DNA of 64,000 bases from Rhizobium anhuiense (GTDB lineage: Bacteria; Pseudomonadota; Alphaproteobacteria; Rhizobiales; Rhizobiaceae), in NCBI RefSeq assembly GCF_003985145.1, contig NZ_ML133523.1, forward strand, positions 186,001-250,000, given 5' to 3'. The notes under the pieces were generated by a model that was not told where the DNA came from, did no database searches, and saw only the letters and a list, made by a program, of their open reading frames with translations. A program made the position numbers and the translations under genes. Position 1 is the stretch's first letter. Every line of letters starts with the position of its first letter. Positions 16,937 through 26,285 of this stretch are shown piece after piece.

Positions 16937-17728
16937 ATGGCGCACTCCCTCAACACAGCCCCATCGCCCGCCGGCGGCCCCAATCAGCCGAAACTCGATA
17001 CGGATGACATCTGGCAGGCTCGCGTCGATCTTGCCGCCTGTTTCCGGATGGCGGCGCGGCTCGGCATGGAGGAAGGGATCTGCAACCACTTCTCGGCCGT
17101 CGTTCCCGGTTACGACGACCTGTTCATCGTCAACCCTTACGGCTACGCGTTTGCCGAGCTGACGGCCTCGATGCTGCTGATCTGCGATTTTCACGGCAAC
17201 GTCGTGTCGGGCAGCGGCCAGCCCGAGGCCACCGCCTTTTACATCCACGCCCGGATTCACAAGAACGTTCCCCGTGCCAGGGCGGCGTTCCACACCCATA
17301 TGCCTTATGCCACCGCCCTTTCGATGACGGAGGGCGATCCGCTGATCTTTGCCGGGCAGACCGCCTTGAAATTCTACGGGCGCACGGCCGTCGACCGCAA
17401 CTATAACGGCCTGGCGCTCGACGCGCGCGAGGGCGACCGGATCGCGGCTGCGATCGGCGATGCCGACATCGTCTTCATGAAGCATCACGGGGTGATGGTC
17501 TGCGCACCGAATATCGCCGAGGCCTGGGACGACCTCTATTATCTCGAGCGCGCCTGCGAGGTGCAGACGCTTGCGCTCTCGACCGGGCGCCAGGTCCTTG
17601 CCGTCGCGCCGGAGATCGCGCAAGCGGCGTATCGGCAGATGCGCGAAGGCGACCCGGAATCGGCCAGGCTGCATCTGGAGTCGGTCAAGCGCGCGCTCGA
17701 TCGCAGCGAGCCCGAATACAAGCGCTGA
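16937..17728 (+). CDS. Class II aldolase/adducin-family protein
   Basis: 263 residues. Zinc-binding His residues are in AAFHTHMPYA and MKHHGVMV, with GNVVSGSGQPEATAFYIHA at the phosphate/substrate site, the family's usual pattern. Members are sugar-phosphate aldolases, decarboxylases or adducin-like proteins without known activity. Its place 129 bases after tarD suggests a role in dicarboxylate or sugar-acid breakdown. Confidence 0.8.
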   Translation: MAHSLNTAPSPAGGPNQPKLDTDDIWQARVDLAACFRMAARLGMEEGICNHFSAVVPGYDDLFIVNPYGYAFAELTASMLLICDFHGNVVSGSGQPEATAFYIHARIHKNVPRARAAFHTHMPYATALSMTEGDPLIFAGQTALKFYGRTAVDRNYNGLALDAREGDRIAAAIGDADIVFMKHHGVMVCAPNIAEAWDDLYYLERACEVQTLALSTGRQVLAVAPEIAQAAYRQMREGDPESARLHLESVKRALDRSEPEYKR

Positions 17729-17874
17729 CACCGCCCGCGCAACCCCGCTGATCCCAATCGTTTTCGGCACTGACTTCACCGCCTTGTGCAAGCTTTCAAA
17801 AAGCGGTTAGCTTGAAATCGTTGGGAGTGCTCGTTCCTGCCCGGCAAGGCAGGAGAGCATTCGAGGGAAATCCC

Positions 17875-19788
17875 GTGGGCTGGTCCAAACCCTTAAGACT
17901 GCATCTCGGCGTCCTGGTCGTCGCATCGCTGCTGTGCACGTCGACGCCGATCATCTGGATGGCATTCAGCCACGGAAGCGACGCTGCGGTCAGCGCCGGC
18001 GCGAAGCAGATGCGCGAGATGAGCCTGCGGCTGATCGAGGGATATCGCAATACGCTGCAGGGAGGCATCGAGGCGGTCGCACTCGCATCGACCCTGCCGC
18101 AGCTTGCCTCCCCGCCGCCTCGGGATATCGACGCGAAACAGCAATTCTTTCTGGAGGTCCTGCGAAACGTCCCCAACGCGACGAGCATCTACACCGGCTA
18201 TTCCGACGGCTCATACCTGCAGGCCATCAACACCGAAAGGCAGGACGTCCGCCGGACCCTCGCAACCCCGGATGGCACGGCTTTCGCGATCCGGACGATC
18301 GCCGGGAGACAGAGCGCCGACGTCATCTCGACGCTTCGCTTTCTCGACAGCCAGGCAAGAGAGATCGGCGAGCGCGACGTCGAAGTTGCATCCTTCGATC
18401 CTCGGCAACGCCCGTGGTATCAATCCGTCGTCCAGGACGGTTTGCCTGTCTCCGTCGGCCCCTATATCACCGGCACGCTCAATGTTCCGACGCTGACGAT
18501 CGCCGCGCCGATGCGGAACGATGGTCAGGTGGTCGTCGGCATCAACATTCACCTGCAGACCATCAGCCGCCTGCTGGACACGCGCGAGATTTCGCCGCAT
18601 GCCCGTGCTTACATCATCGATGGCAGCGGTGATCTCGTCGCGCATTCCGACCCCGATATCATGAACAGGATCATCGGATTGTGGTCGAGGACATCGGGGG
18701 GCTTTGCCGCGAGTGCAAACAGCTTCGACGCGAGCCTTAAAACCGTGGCGAGGTTGCGGCAGGATCCGGCCTTTGCCGCCGGCGGCCTGGCGCGGGTCGA
18801 TTTCGATGGCGAAAGCCATCTCGTGCAGCTCGCCCCTGTCAGCGTCTCCGGCCTGTTCCAGGGAAGCGTGGCCGCAATCGTCGTGCCGCTGGAGGACCTG
18901 GTGGCCGAGGCCAATCGGCTGCTCCTGCACAATCTCCTCATCGCCAGCGCCTTCGTGATAGCAGGTGTCGCCGCATCGGTGCTGCTGTCGCGCATGGTCA
19001 GCCGCTCCCTCTATCGTCTCGCCGACGAGGCGCGCAGGATCGGCGATCTCGACATCGGCGAAAAGCCCATGTCGCATTCCTGGATATCGGAGATCAACAC
19101 GCTGGCGAGCGCGCTGGCGGCCAGCCGTCATGCCATCAGTCAGTTTGCCCTCTACGTTCCGCGTGAAGTCGTCCGGCGGATCATCGATCCCGAGGCAAGA
19201 ACGCTCGTCAAGGCGAAGCGGCAGGATGTGACGGTGCTGTTCACCGACATCAGAGACTTCACCACCATCTCCGAGCTCAACTCACCCGAGGATGTGGTCG
19301 ATACGCTGTCGGCCTATTTCGAACTCCTGAACACCATCGCCGAGCGCCATGGCGGCACCGTCGTGCAATATCTCGGCGATTCCATTTTCGTCATGTGGAA
19401 CGCCCCTGTTCCAGATGCCGGACATGCCGAAAACGGCTGCCGATGCGCGCTTGCCATGAAAGCGGCGGTGGACGGCCTGAACGAAGCCAATCGCTTGAAC
19501 GGCCGCCCCGAACTCTTCACCCGCTTTGGCTTGCACACCGGCCCGGCGGTCGTCGGCAGCTTCGGCGCAATCTCGCGTCAGCAGTACACGGCCATGGGCG
19601 ATACGATCAATGTCGCCTCACGCCTGGAAGGATTGAACAAGGACTTCAACACCTCGATCCTGGTCAGTGCAGCCATACACGACACTGTGGCCGACCGCTT
19701 CGAGCTTCGCCCGCTCGGCCTGGTGCAGATCAAGGGACGGGCCGAGAAGGTCGATATATGGGAGCTTGTCGGGGGTATCGGCGAATGA
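17875..19788 (+). CDS. Membrane-bound class III adenylate cyclase with Cache sensor and HAMP
   Basis: 637 residues from GTG 17875 (GAGGGA 6 bases upstream). Order: membrane helix (about 10-32), extracytoplasmic double-Cache-like sensor (about 35-340, with PRQRPWYQSVV and APMRN), second helix (about 350-372), HAMP linker, class III cyclase domain. The domain has metal Asp residues in VLFTDIRDF and YLGDSIF and the turn GLHTGPAVVGSFG. It should make cAMP (or cGMP) in response to a periplasmic ligand. Multiple class III cyclases are common in rhizobia. Confidence 0.85.
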   Translation: MGWSKPLRLHLGVLVVASLLCTSTPIIWMAFSHGSDAAVSAGAKQMREMSLRLIEGYRNTLQGGIEAVALASTLPQLASPPPRDIDAKQQFFLEVLRNVPNATSIYTGYSDGSYLQAINTERQDVRRTLATPDGTAFAIRTIAGRQSADVISTLRFLDSQAREIGERDVEVASFDPRQRPWYQSVVQDGLPVSVGPYITGTLNVPTLTIAAPMRNDGQVVVGINIHLQTISRLLDTREISPHARAYIIDGSGDLVAHSDPDIMNRIIGLWSRTSGGFAASANSFDASLKTVARLRQDPAFAAGGLARVDFDGESHLVQLAPVSVSGLFQGSVAAIVVPLEDLVAEANRLLLHNLLIASAFVIAGVAASVLLSRMVSRSLYRLADEARRIGDLDIGEKPMSHSWISEINTLASALAASRHAISQFALYVPREVVRRIIDPEARTLVKAKRQDVTVLFTDIRDFTTISELNSPEDVVDTLSAYFELLNTIAERHGGTVVQYLGDSIFVMWNAPVPDAGHAENGCRCALAMKAAVDGLNEANRLNGRPELFTRFGLHTGPAVVGSFGAISRQQYTAMGDTINVASRLEGLNKDFNTSILVSAAIHDTVADRFELRPLGLVQIKGRAEKVDIWELVGGIGE

Positions 19789-19927
19789 AGCATGGCGCGA
19801 GCCTTCAGGGCTGAAGGCGATACCGACGATGCCTGCCGCTTCCGGACTTTGGTCGACGTCGGATGGACGCTGTTCGATGCCGCTCTATCGGAGTATTTTA
19901 CCCTGAGCCTGGCGGTTGGAGGGTGCA

Positions 19928-21502
19928 GTGTTTGTGAAACGCAGTCACAAGTTTCTGCTCTTTTTCGCGGTCGCATCCTGTCAGATGACTTTCGCGCCAC
20001 GCTTGGGTGCGGCGGACGACACCGTTACAATCGACAGCGGAACGCTGAAGGGTGAGAGGTCGGGCTCAGTCGTCAGCTTCAAAGGCATTCCTTATGCGGC
20101 GCCACCGGTCGGTGATCTGAGATGGCGCAATCCCCGACCGATGAAGCCCTGGAGCGGGACGAGGGATGCCCGCGATTTCGGTCCGTCCTGCATGCAGACC
20201 GACGACCTGCCGAAGTCGGAGGATTGTTTGACGCTCAATGTCTGGACACCCGCCAAGCGCTCCAAAACACCCCTCCCGGTGATGGTCTGGATTTACGGCG
20301 GCGCTCTTGTTCATGGAAACACCCCTCAATATCCCGGTGGTCAGCTGGCCGCCCGCAGAGTCGTGTTCGTCAGCATGAACTACCGCATGGGGCGGCTCGG
20401 CTATTTTGCCCATCCGGCGCTGATAAAGGAATCCCCCGACGAGCCCGTCGGCAACTATGGCTACATGGATCAGCTTGCAGCCTTGAAATGGGTCCAGCAA
20501 AATATCGAAGCCTTCGGCGGCGATCCGAAGAAAGTGACGATCTTCGGCGAGTCGGCCGGTGGCGGCTCGGTGATGGCGCACATGATATCGCCGTTATCAC
20601 GGGGGCTTTTCCGCGGCGCCATTCTCCAGTCACCGGGTCTCCCGACCGCGCGTGCGCAGAGCACTCCCTTGTCACCGTTGAAAGAAGCAGAGAAAACCGC
20701 GTTGGACTATGCGGCTTCTCTTGGCATCAATGGTCGCGATGCCGACGCTCTCAAGGCCCTTCGGGCGCTGCCTGCGGAAAAACTGACCGAAGGCGCATCG
20801 GCACCAGAGGTGATGGCGGGAATGTCGACAGGCAAGCCGGTCATCGGCATCTCCGGCTCGATTCTTGACGGACGGTTTTTGCTCGAAACGCCGGAAGCGG
20901 CTTTTGCGGCAGGCCGTCAAGCGCCGGTTCCGGTCATCGTCGGGGCAAATAGTCGTGATCTCGGTATCGGTGAGGCCGCGACGAAAGACGATCTCTTCGC
21001 CCTGTTCGGCAACCATGCGGCCGAAGCCCGGACGCTCTATGATCCCACAGGCCAAGAGGCCCTCGATGAGTTGACGCAACAGGTTCTGGCCGACAAAACG
21101 CTTGTCGAACCGTCTCGCCATCTCGCTGACGAGATGATCCGCGCGGGTCAACTGACGTGGTGGTATCGTTTCTCCTATGTCGCCGAGGCTCTCCGCAACG
21201 ATCCGACATGGAAAGGCACTCTGCACGGCTTCGAAATTCCCTATACGCTCAACATCCCAAACGCCCTGGTGAAAGACAAGGTTACACCGGCCGACTGGGC
21301 CATGGCCACATTGGCGAGTGCCTACTGGGTTCAATTTGCAACGAGCGGTGACCCCAATGGCGGCTCATGGCCAAGATGGCCTCACCACGACCCATCCGTC
21401 GGCAGGGTCTTCGACTTCACCAATCGCGGCGCGACGTTCGGAGCCGATACGCTGAAACCCAGGCTCGACCTCTGGCAAAGATACTGGGAGGAAAAGAAAT
21501 GA
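19928..21502 (+). CDS. Type B carboxylesterase, secreted
   Basis: About 524 residues; GTG 19928 or 19934 after GGAGGG at 19918-19923. A signal peptide (about 1-29) precedes the carboxylesterase fold: GIPYAAPPVGDLRW, SEDCLTLNVWTP, IYGGALVHGN (oxyanion hole), nucleophile GESAGGGSV and catalytic His in TLHGFEIPY. Length and motifs are those of the cholinesterase-like family. Natural substrate unknown. Confidence 0.85.
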   Translation: MFVKRSHKFLLFFAVASCQMTFAPRLGAADDTVTIDSGTLKGERSGSVVSFKGIPYAAPPVGDLRWRNPRPMKPWSGTRDARDFGPSCMQTDDLPKSEDCLTLNVWTPAKRSKTPLPVMVWIYGGALVHGNTPQYPGGQLAARRVVFVSMNYRMGRLGYFAHPALIKESPDEPVGNYGYMDQLAALKWVQQNIEAFGGDPKKVTIFGESAGGGSVMAHMISPLSRGLFRGAILQSPGLPTARAQSTPLSPLKEAEKTALDYAASLGINGRDADALKALRALPAEKLTEGASAPEVMAGMSTGKPVIGISGSILDGRFLLETPEAAFAAGRQAPVPVIVGANSRDLGIGEAATKDDLFALFGNHAAEARTLYDPTGQEALDELTQQVLADKTLVEPSRHLADEMIRAGQLTWWYRFSYVAEALRNDPTWKGTLHGFEIPYTLNIPNALVKDKVTPADWAMATLASAYWVQFATSGDPNGGSWPRWPHHDPSVGRVFDFTNRGATFGADTLKPRLDLWQRYWEEKK

Positions 21503-21590
21503 CGGGGTTGGTGCCTGTCGCCTGGTGTGTTGCCTTCCCCATGCGGCCGCTTCCCGAACATGTGGCGACTGACGGAAGATGAGCAGACAG

Positions 21591-22472
21591 TCAGCGCTGC
21601 ACCTGCGACCATAGCCAATCCTGAAGCTTATCCACCGCTTCCGACTTCCGGTAGCGCGGCTTCACCAGATAGAAGCCCGCCCGCGCTCTGAGCACGCCAT
21701 CGAAGACCTGCCGCAGCCTGCCTGCCTCGATATCGGTCGAGACGAAGGCCCGGGTCGCCATGGCGATGCCCTGTCCGGCGATCGCGGCTTCGATCGCGTG
21801 CGATGTCTGCGAGAAGCTGATGCCGCGAAACAGCGTGGGATCGCCGCCGCCGAGGAAGCGGTCGATATATTCCGGCCAGAAATTGTGCACGTCGTGCAGC
21901 AGGGTGTGGCGCGTGAGTTCACCGGCATTGTGCGGCTCGCGGCCTGCCGGGACGAGGCCCGGATTGCAGACCGCAATGATGTCCTGCTCGAACAGCAGCT
22001 CGGCGGCAAGGCCGGGACCGAAGGGCGGCGTGCCGTAGCGGACAGCGAGATCGACGCCATCCGTCTGGAAGCTGGAGATTCGATCGGTGGCGAGGATGTG
22101 CAGGTCGTGGCCGGGATGTTTGGCGGTAAAGTCCGGCAGGCGCGGTATCAGCCATTTCGAGGCGAAGGTCGGCGTCGTGCTGACGGTCAGTTTCACCGGC
22201 TGCGGCTTCAGGTTGGCGGTGGCATTGGCAAGCAGTTCGAAGGCGCGCCTGACGTCGGCGACATAGCTGCGCCCCTCGCCCGTCAGCGCCAAGGATTTCG
22301 GCAGGCGCTCGAACAAGGTCACCCCGAGTTCCGCCTCCAGCCCGCGCACATGCTGGGCGACCGCGCCCTGCGTCACGCCGAGTTCTTCGGCGGCGAGCCG
22401 GAAGTTCAGATGCCGCGCCGCCACATCGAAGGCCCTGAGAGCGTTGAGGGATGGGAGATTGCCGATGGACAT
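21591..22472 (-). CDS. LysR-family regulator (GcvA type)
   Basis: 293 residues. PSLNALRAFDVAARHLNFRL opens a GcvA-type HTH (AAEELGVTQGAVAQHVRGLE), followed by the type 2 periplasmic-binding effector domain (FASKWLIPRLPDF). It is divergent from the SDR gene at 22581 over about 108 bases and probably controls it. Confidence 0.85.
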   Translation of the reverse strand: MSIGNLPSLNALRAFDVAARHLNFRLAAEELGVTQGAVAQHVRGLEAELGVTLFERLPKSLALTGEGRSYVADVRRAFELLANATANLKPQPVKLTVSTTPTFASKWLIPRLPDFTAKHPGHDLHILATDRISSFQTDGVDLAVRYGTPPFGPGLAAELLFEQDIIAVCNPGLVPAGREPHNAGELTRHTLLHDVHNFWPEYIDRFLGGGDPTLFRGISFSQTSHAIEAAIAGQGIAMATRAFVSTDIEAGRLRQVFDGVLRARAGFYLVKPRYRKSEAVDKLQDWLWSQVQR

Positions 22473-22580
22473 TCGATAGTTTTTCTACAGGGATATTTCA
22501 GGAAAACTGGTTCGCTCTCATTGAAGGCGCATGGTATTCGAAGGATCAAGGCCCGGCAATGGGCGTAAAATCGAGCAGGG

Positions 22581-23294
22581 ATGGCGACGATGGCAGTAGA
22601 AAAGGTAGCGATCATCACGGCTGGCGGCAGCGGCATGGGTGCGGAGGCGGCAAGGCGGCTGGCGGCCGACGGTTTCAAGGTCGCCATCCTCTCCTCGTCC
22701 GGCAAGGGCGAGGCGCTGGCCAACGAACTTGGCGGCATCGGCGTGACCGGCTCGAACCAGTCCAACGACGACCTGAAGCGGTTGGTCGACGCCTGCATGG
22801 AAAAGTGGGGCCGGATCGACGCCCTCGTCAACAGCGCCGGTCACGGGCCCCGTGCACCGATCACCGAGATCACCGACGAACAGTGGCATACCGGCCTCGA
22901 CATCTATCTGATGAATGTCATCCGTTCGGTTCGCCTGGTCACGCCGATCATGCAGGCGCAGAAGTCGGGCGCGATCGTCAATATCTCCACCGCCTGGGTG
23001 GCCGAACCGTCGGCAATGTTCCCGACCTCGGCCGTCTTCCGCGCCGGGCTTGCCGCCTACACCAAGATTTACGCCGATACCTTTGCGGGCGACGGCATTC
23101 GTATCAACAACGTGTTGCCGGGCTGGATCGACAGCTTGCCGGCGACGGAGGAGCGCCGCGACAGCGTGCCGATGAAGCGCTACGGCACCAGCGCCGAAGT
23201 GGCCGCGACGATTTCCTTCCTCGTTTCCGAAGGGGCGGGTTATATCACCGGCCAGAGCCTCAAGATTGACGGCGGCCTGACCCGGTCTGTCTGA
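22581..23294 (+). CDS. Short-chain dehydrogenase-like protein lacking the usual YxxxK
   Basis: 237 residues. The Rossmann parts are normal: ITAGGSGMGAEAARRLA for NAD(P) binding, NSAGHGP, RINNVLPGWID, and C-terminal GQSLKIDGG. Where classical SDRs have Ser then Tyr-x3-Lys, this protein reads ISTAWVAEPSAMFPTSAVFR with no Tyr or Lys in place. I believe related proteins with PTSAVFRAGL exist, so it is an atypical subgroup rather than a sequencing error, with changed or absent redox activity. Confidence 0.7.
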   Translation: MATMAVEKVAIITAGGSGMGAEAARRLAADGFKVAILSSSGKGEALANELGGIGVTGSNQSNDDLKRLVDACMEKWGRIDALVNSAGHGPRAPITEITDEQWHTGLDIYLMNVIRSVRLVTPIMQAQKSGAIVNISTAWVAEPSAMFPTSAVFRAGLAAYTKIYADTFAGDGIRINNVLPGWIDSLPATEERRDSVPMKRYGTSAEVAATISFLVSEGAGYITGQSLKIDGGLTRSV

Positions 23295-23328
23295 TCGGGA
23301 TCGCTTTCAACGCTGGGGGAGAACAGCG

Positions 23329-23391
23329 ATGTGCTGCTGGATCGTCAAAGACGGCGAGACAAGGAATGCCAAGGCGGAGGCGGCACGGTGA
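23329..23391 (+). CDS. Possible 20-residue leader ORF before the flavin-binding gene
   Basis: ATG 23329 follows GGGGGAG at good spacing and encodes MCCWIVKDGETRNAKAEAAR. Its TGA overlaps the GTG start of the next gene as GTGA. This could couple translation of the downstream gene, or be chance. Confidence 0.25.
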   Translation: MCCWIVKDGETRNAKAEAAR

Positions 23392-23957
23392 CCCTCGCCG
23401 AGGTCGATGCATCGGCCTGGGCCGAACTCGAAGGCGCGACTGCCGATCCGCAGTCGGCCTTCCGCTACCTGAACCTGTGTTCGGTCGATGCCGGCGGCCG
23501 GCCGCAGGCCCGCATGGTCGTGCTGCGGCGCGCGGATGCGGCGCGGCGCATCCTGGAAATCCATACCGATGTCAGAAGCCCGAAATGGCAGGAAATATCG
23601 GCCAACCCTTCGGTCGCCATCCTCGGCTTCGGCCCGCAGTTAAAAGTGCAGCTTCGCCTTCAGGGATCGGCCGAACTCTATGGACCGGCAAGCCAACGCG
23701 CGGCCGAGGCCTGGAGCCTGCTGCCGCCATCGACACGCAGCACCTATATGGGCGGGCCGCCGGGCGACGACATCGAGGAGCGGCCTGCGAGCGACGGTAC
23801 GGTCGCAGATGCCGACGGACGGGCCTTCTTCGGCGTGCTGATATTCCGGGCCGAGACGCTCGACTGGTTCCAGCTGCGCCATGCCGACAACCGGCGCGCG
23901 GTCTTTGCCTATGACAATCTCGGCGCCCTCACCTCCTCGCGCTGGGTCCACCCCTGA
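23388..23957 (+). CDS. Pyridoxamine-5'-phosphate-oxidase-like FMN-binding protein
   Basis: About 189 residues from GTG 23388 (GGAGG 7 bases upstream). A split-barrel flavin-binding fold is indicated by FRYLNLCSVDAGGRPQARMV, VVLRRAD and HTDVRSPKWQEI. SSRWVHP at the C-terminus resembles the substrate-binding end of PdxH-like proteins. It follows the atypical SDR by about 90 bases and may share its operon. Probably not the housekeeping PdxH. Confidence 0.7.
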   Translation: MTLAEVDASAWAELEGATADPQSAFRYLNLCSVDAGGRPQARMVVLRRADAARRILEIHTDVRSPKWQEISANPSVAILGFGPQLKVQLRLQGSAELYGPASQRAAEAWSLLPPSTRSTYMGGPPGDDIEERPASDGTVADADGRAFFGVLIFRAETLDWFQLRHADNRRAVFAYDNLGALTSSRWVHP

Positions 23958-23989
23958 CCCGATCGGATTCCGCCCGGCGAGCTGGGCGA

Positions 23990-24520
23990 TCAGGCAGGGA
24001 CGTAGGTCAAGCGGATCACATTCTCGTCGATCCGATCATGGGCCACAAGGCGAAGCGGCGGCCGCGGTGCGGCGAAATAGGGCGTGCCGTGACCAAGCAC
24101 GACGGGGTGCAGATAGATCTGATACTCATCGATCAAGCCGAGTTCGGTCAGGCTTCGCGCCAGGTTCGGGCCGGCAACTTCGATCTCCCCGTCGCGCTCG
24201 GCCTTCAACTTCCGGATCGCGCCCTCGAGATCGCCCTCAAGAAGCGTGGCGTTGGGGCCGACCGACTCCAGCGAGCGCGAGACCACCCATTTCGGCTGCT
24301 TCCGCCACGCTTGCGCGAAGGCTTGTTCGTCTGCCCCCCATTCAGGCTGATCGTCGTCCCAGTAACGCATGATCTCATACATCCGGCGGCCGTAGACACT
24401 GCCCGCCAGCCGCTCGGTCCCCTCGATGAAGTGGCGAAAGAGCGTCGGGCTTGGCCCAAATTCCGTATGATCGACGTAGCCGTCCAGCGACTGGTTCATT
24501 CCGAACACGAGCTTAGCCAT
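23990..24520 (-). CDS. RibD/dihydrofolate-reductase-family protein
   Basis: 176 residues from ATG 24520 (AGGAAG upstream). The start KLVFGMNQSLDGYVD, middle YGRRMYEIMRYW and end EYQIYLHPVVLGHGTPYF are typical of the small 'dihydrofolate reductase family' proteins related to the RibD C-terminal domain. These usually have unknown NADPH-dependent activity and are not the folate enzyme. Confidence 0.8.
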   Translation of the reverse strand: MAKLVFGMNQSLDGYVDHTEFGPSPTLFRHFIEGTERLAGSVYGRRMYEIMRYWDDDQPEWGADEQAFAQAWRKQPKWVVSRSLESVGPNATLLEGDLEGAIRKLKAERDGEIEVAGPNLARSLTELGLIDEYQIYLHPVVLGHGTPYFAAPRPPLRLVAHDRIDENVIRLTYVPA

Positions 24521-24560
24521 GCCACTTCCTTTCCTTAAAGGGCACATCCGCGCATGCGGT

Positions 24561-24589
24561 AAAATAGCTCGACTGATTTCAAATTGCAA
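24561..24589 (-). promoter_or_regulatory. Promoter of the RibD-like gene
   Basis: On the minus strand, TTGCAA (24589-24584), a 17-base spacer and TATTTT (24566-24561) make a sigma70-type promoter about 40 bases before the start codon. Confidence 0.4.
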
Positions 24590-24949
24590 TTGGTTTGCGA
24601 TCCGCACGAACGCTCGCCTCGCTCTCAGGACGGCTATGCCCAGGGTCGGGAACCGCTGAAGCATAGCGGCGGGTTTGCAGTTGTGCCTTACGACGAAGGA
24701 GTGGCGACGTTGACGCAATGACGCGCGTGTTACTGAGCATTGGCCCGCTTGGAAATTGCTCGTGAGAACCCCGCGATCAAGTTGGCGGCTGAACCCAAAT
24801 TGCGCGAAGCACTCGCGGGCCTTGGCCACCCGGCTAGCGCAACACCGGTCGCCTCGATATGGATCGTAACAGCGAGAGCCTAAAACCTTTCTGAGTCAGT
24901 CGGACTATGCCCGTGACTGCTTCGAGCCGTCGTCAATTTTGCGGGGCAG
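24590..24949. other. Stretch without recognisable gene
   Basis: About 360 bases between the RibD-like promoter and the 3' end of the next minus-strand gene. Frames through it have no ribosome binding site or family resemblance. Nothing structured was noticed. Confidence 0.4.
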
Positions 24950-25327
24950 TTAAAACCACGCGCCCCCGGCGGGGTCGAAAGTCCAACACTTGCCGACCAG
25001 GCGACGTACCTCAGGCTGCACAAAACCGATGAGATTTGTGATCAAGCCAGGATCGGCTTTCATCTCCCATGACAGTTCGATACGCTGATTGCAGAGTGCA
25101 ATTTCGCTGCTGTCCTTATGAGGGAAAAATTCCGCAATCTCTTGGGATTCAATCAGCACGTCGCTCTCGCTGGCCAATTGAACGTCCAGTTCAACCGGTG
25201 CACCGAATTTCAAGTGGTCCGGAGCGACCTGCCTAAGGGGTTCACGGTACTGGGCAAGCGCGGCTTGTAGCGCAGTCAAATCGTCAAAGCCGTCACGGAA
25301 AAGGATTAGCAAAGAGAGAAGTTGCAT
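24950..25327 (-). CDS. Unknown small acidic protein
   Basis: 125 residues from ATG 25327 (AGGT about 8 bases upstream). There is no signal peptide beyond a mildly hydrophobic start (MQLLSLLILFRDGFDD), an acidic middle (DVQLASESDVLIESQEIAEF) and KCWTFDPAGGAWF at the end. The composition is coding-like, but no family was recognised. Confidence 0.5.
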   Translation of the reverse strand: MQLLSLLILFRDGFDDLTALQAALAQYREPLRQVAPDHLKFGAPVELDVQLASESDVLIESQEIAEFFPHKDSSEIALCNQRIELSWEMKADPGLITNLIGFVQPEVRRLVGKCWTFDPAGGAWF

Positions 25328-25607
25328 TCATGAACCTCGGTACAAAATTCGAAAATTCCAATAACGATAACGGTCTGTTTGCAGGCCGGTCAGCCGCCCT
25401 GCCGTCGAAGCCGCAAGTGAATCACGGTTTACAACGCGCCCTGAGGCGAATGGTATCGACCAACTGGCCCTCCGTTCGATGCCCATAGACACCAACCATC
25501 ATAATCGATGCCACAATAGTGGTGTTATCATCGATGTGATCATGCTCCGCCTGACCTTTCGATGCTTTAGGGACGGCCCGCCACCAGGGTCTCTCACGCA
25601 GAGATTT

Positions 25608-25988
25608 CTACGCCCGATTTCTGGGCCGGTTCGCTCGCTCTGGAAAGAATGAGTTACAGAGGCGCAGCATAATCCGAATCCTGTTTGGCGTACTCTGCAA
25701 TTCATTATCAATGCCATCCCGATGTTTTTGGACTCGCCTATCGGCGTCCTCCGGAGATTTTCCAATCTCAACAAGGTCATTCTTTCCTTTTTGGTACAGA
25801 AAGTCCGCCTCTAGGGTGTGAAGGGCTTCGGCGACCGTATCACCTGTTTTCCCGTAGGTTTCGGCCAGTTTCATATGGACGGCCGTACAATAGAAGAATT
25901 GATATTTGGGAAAACGACGCTTGTGTTCTTGCGCGGTCGAAACGGTTGGCAAGATAATCAGAAATACTGCAATCAACCGAAATTTCAT
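25608..25988 (-). CDS. Secreted small protein of unknown function
   Basis: 126 residues. A clear signal peptide (MKFRLIAVFLIILPTVSTAQ) is followed by a charged helical region with two Cys (FFYCTAVHMKLAETYGK and LRLCNSFF). The ribosome binding site is a modest GAGAG. It shares low-GC character with the surrounding 25-26 kb, suggesting acquired DNA. Confidence 0.5.
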   Translation of the reverse strand: MKFRLIAVFLIILPTVSTAQEHKRRFPKYQFFYCTAVHMKLAETYGKTGDTVAEALHTLEADFLYQKGKNDLVEIGKSPEDADRRVQKHRDGIDNELQSTPNRIRIMLRLCNSFFPERANRPRNRA

Positions 25989-26285
25989 GTCGACTCTCGA
26001 CGGACACCGGACGCGATCGATATCACATGCTCAGCGCCCCGTGCCCGAACTTGTCGGTTGAACCTTAACTTTCGGTTGCGACTGATGACCGCTTCGGGGC
26101 CGATAGCGGCCCCGCGATCATCAATGACTGCGTAGCTGTGCTTTTGCGAGAGCTTCGTCCCGGCCGGAATGCGCCAAGGCCGGACATTGCCGGCATTGCA
26201 AAACCGTCTATTCTGCGACGTTGCAAAAGTCAGGAAAACAACTGTCGCTTTTATCGGGAATTTCGCGACAAAAGAGAACCTCACT

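Noticed and set aside
16742..17791. 349-residue minus-strand frame
   Set aside because: Antisense to the class II aldolase gene with shadow-type composition.
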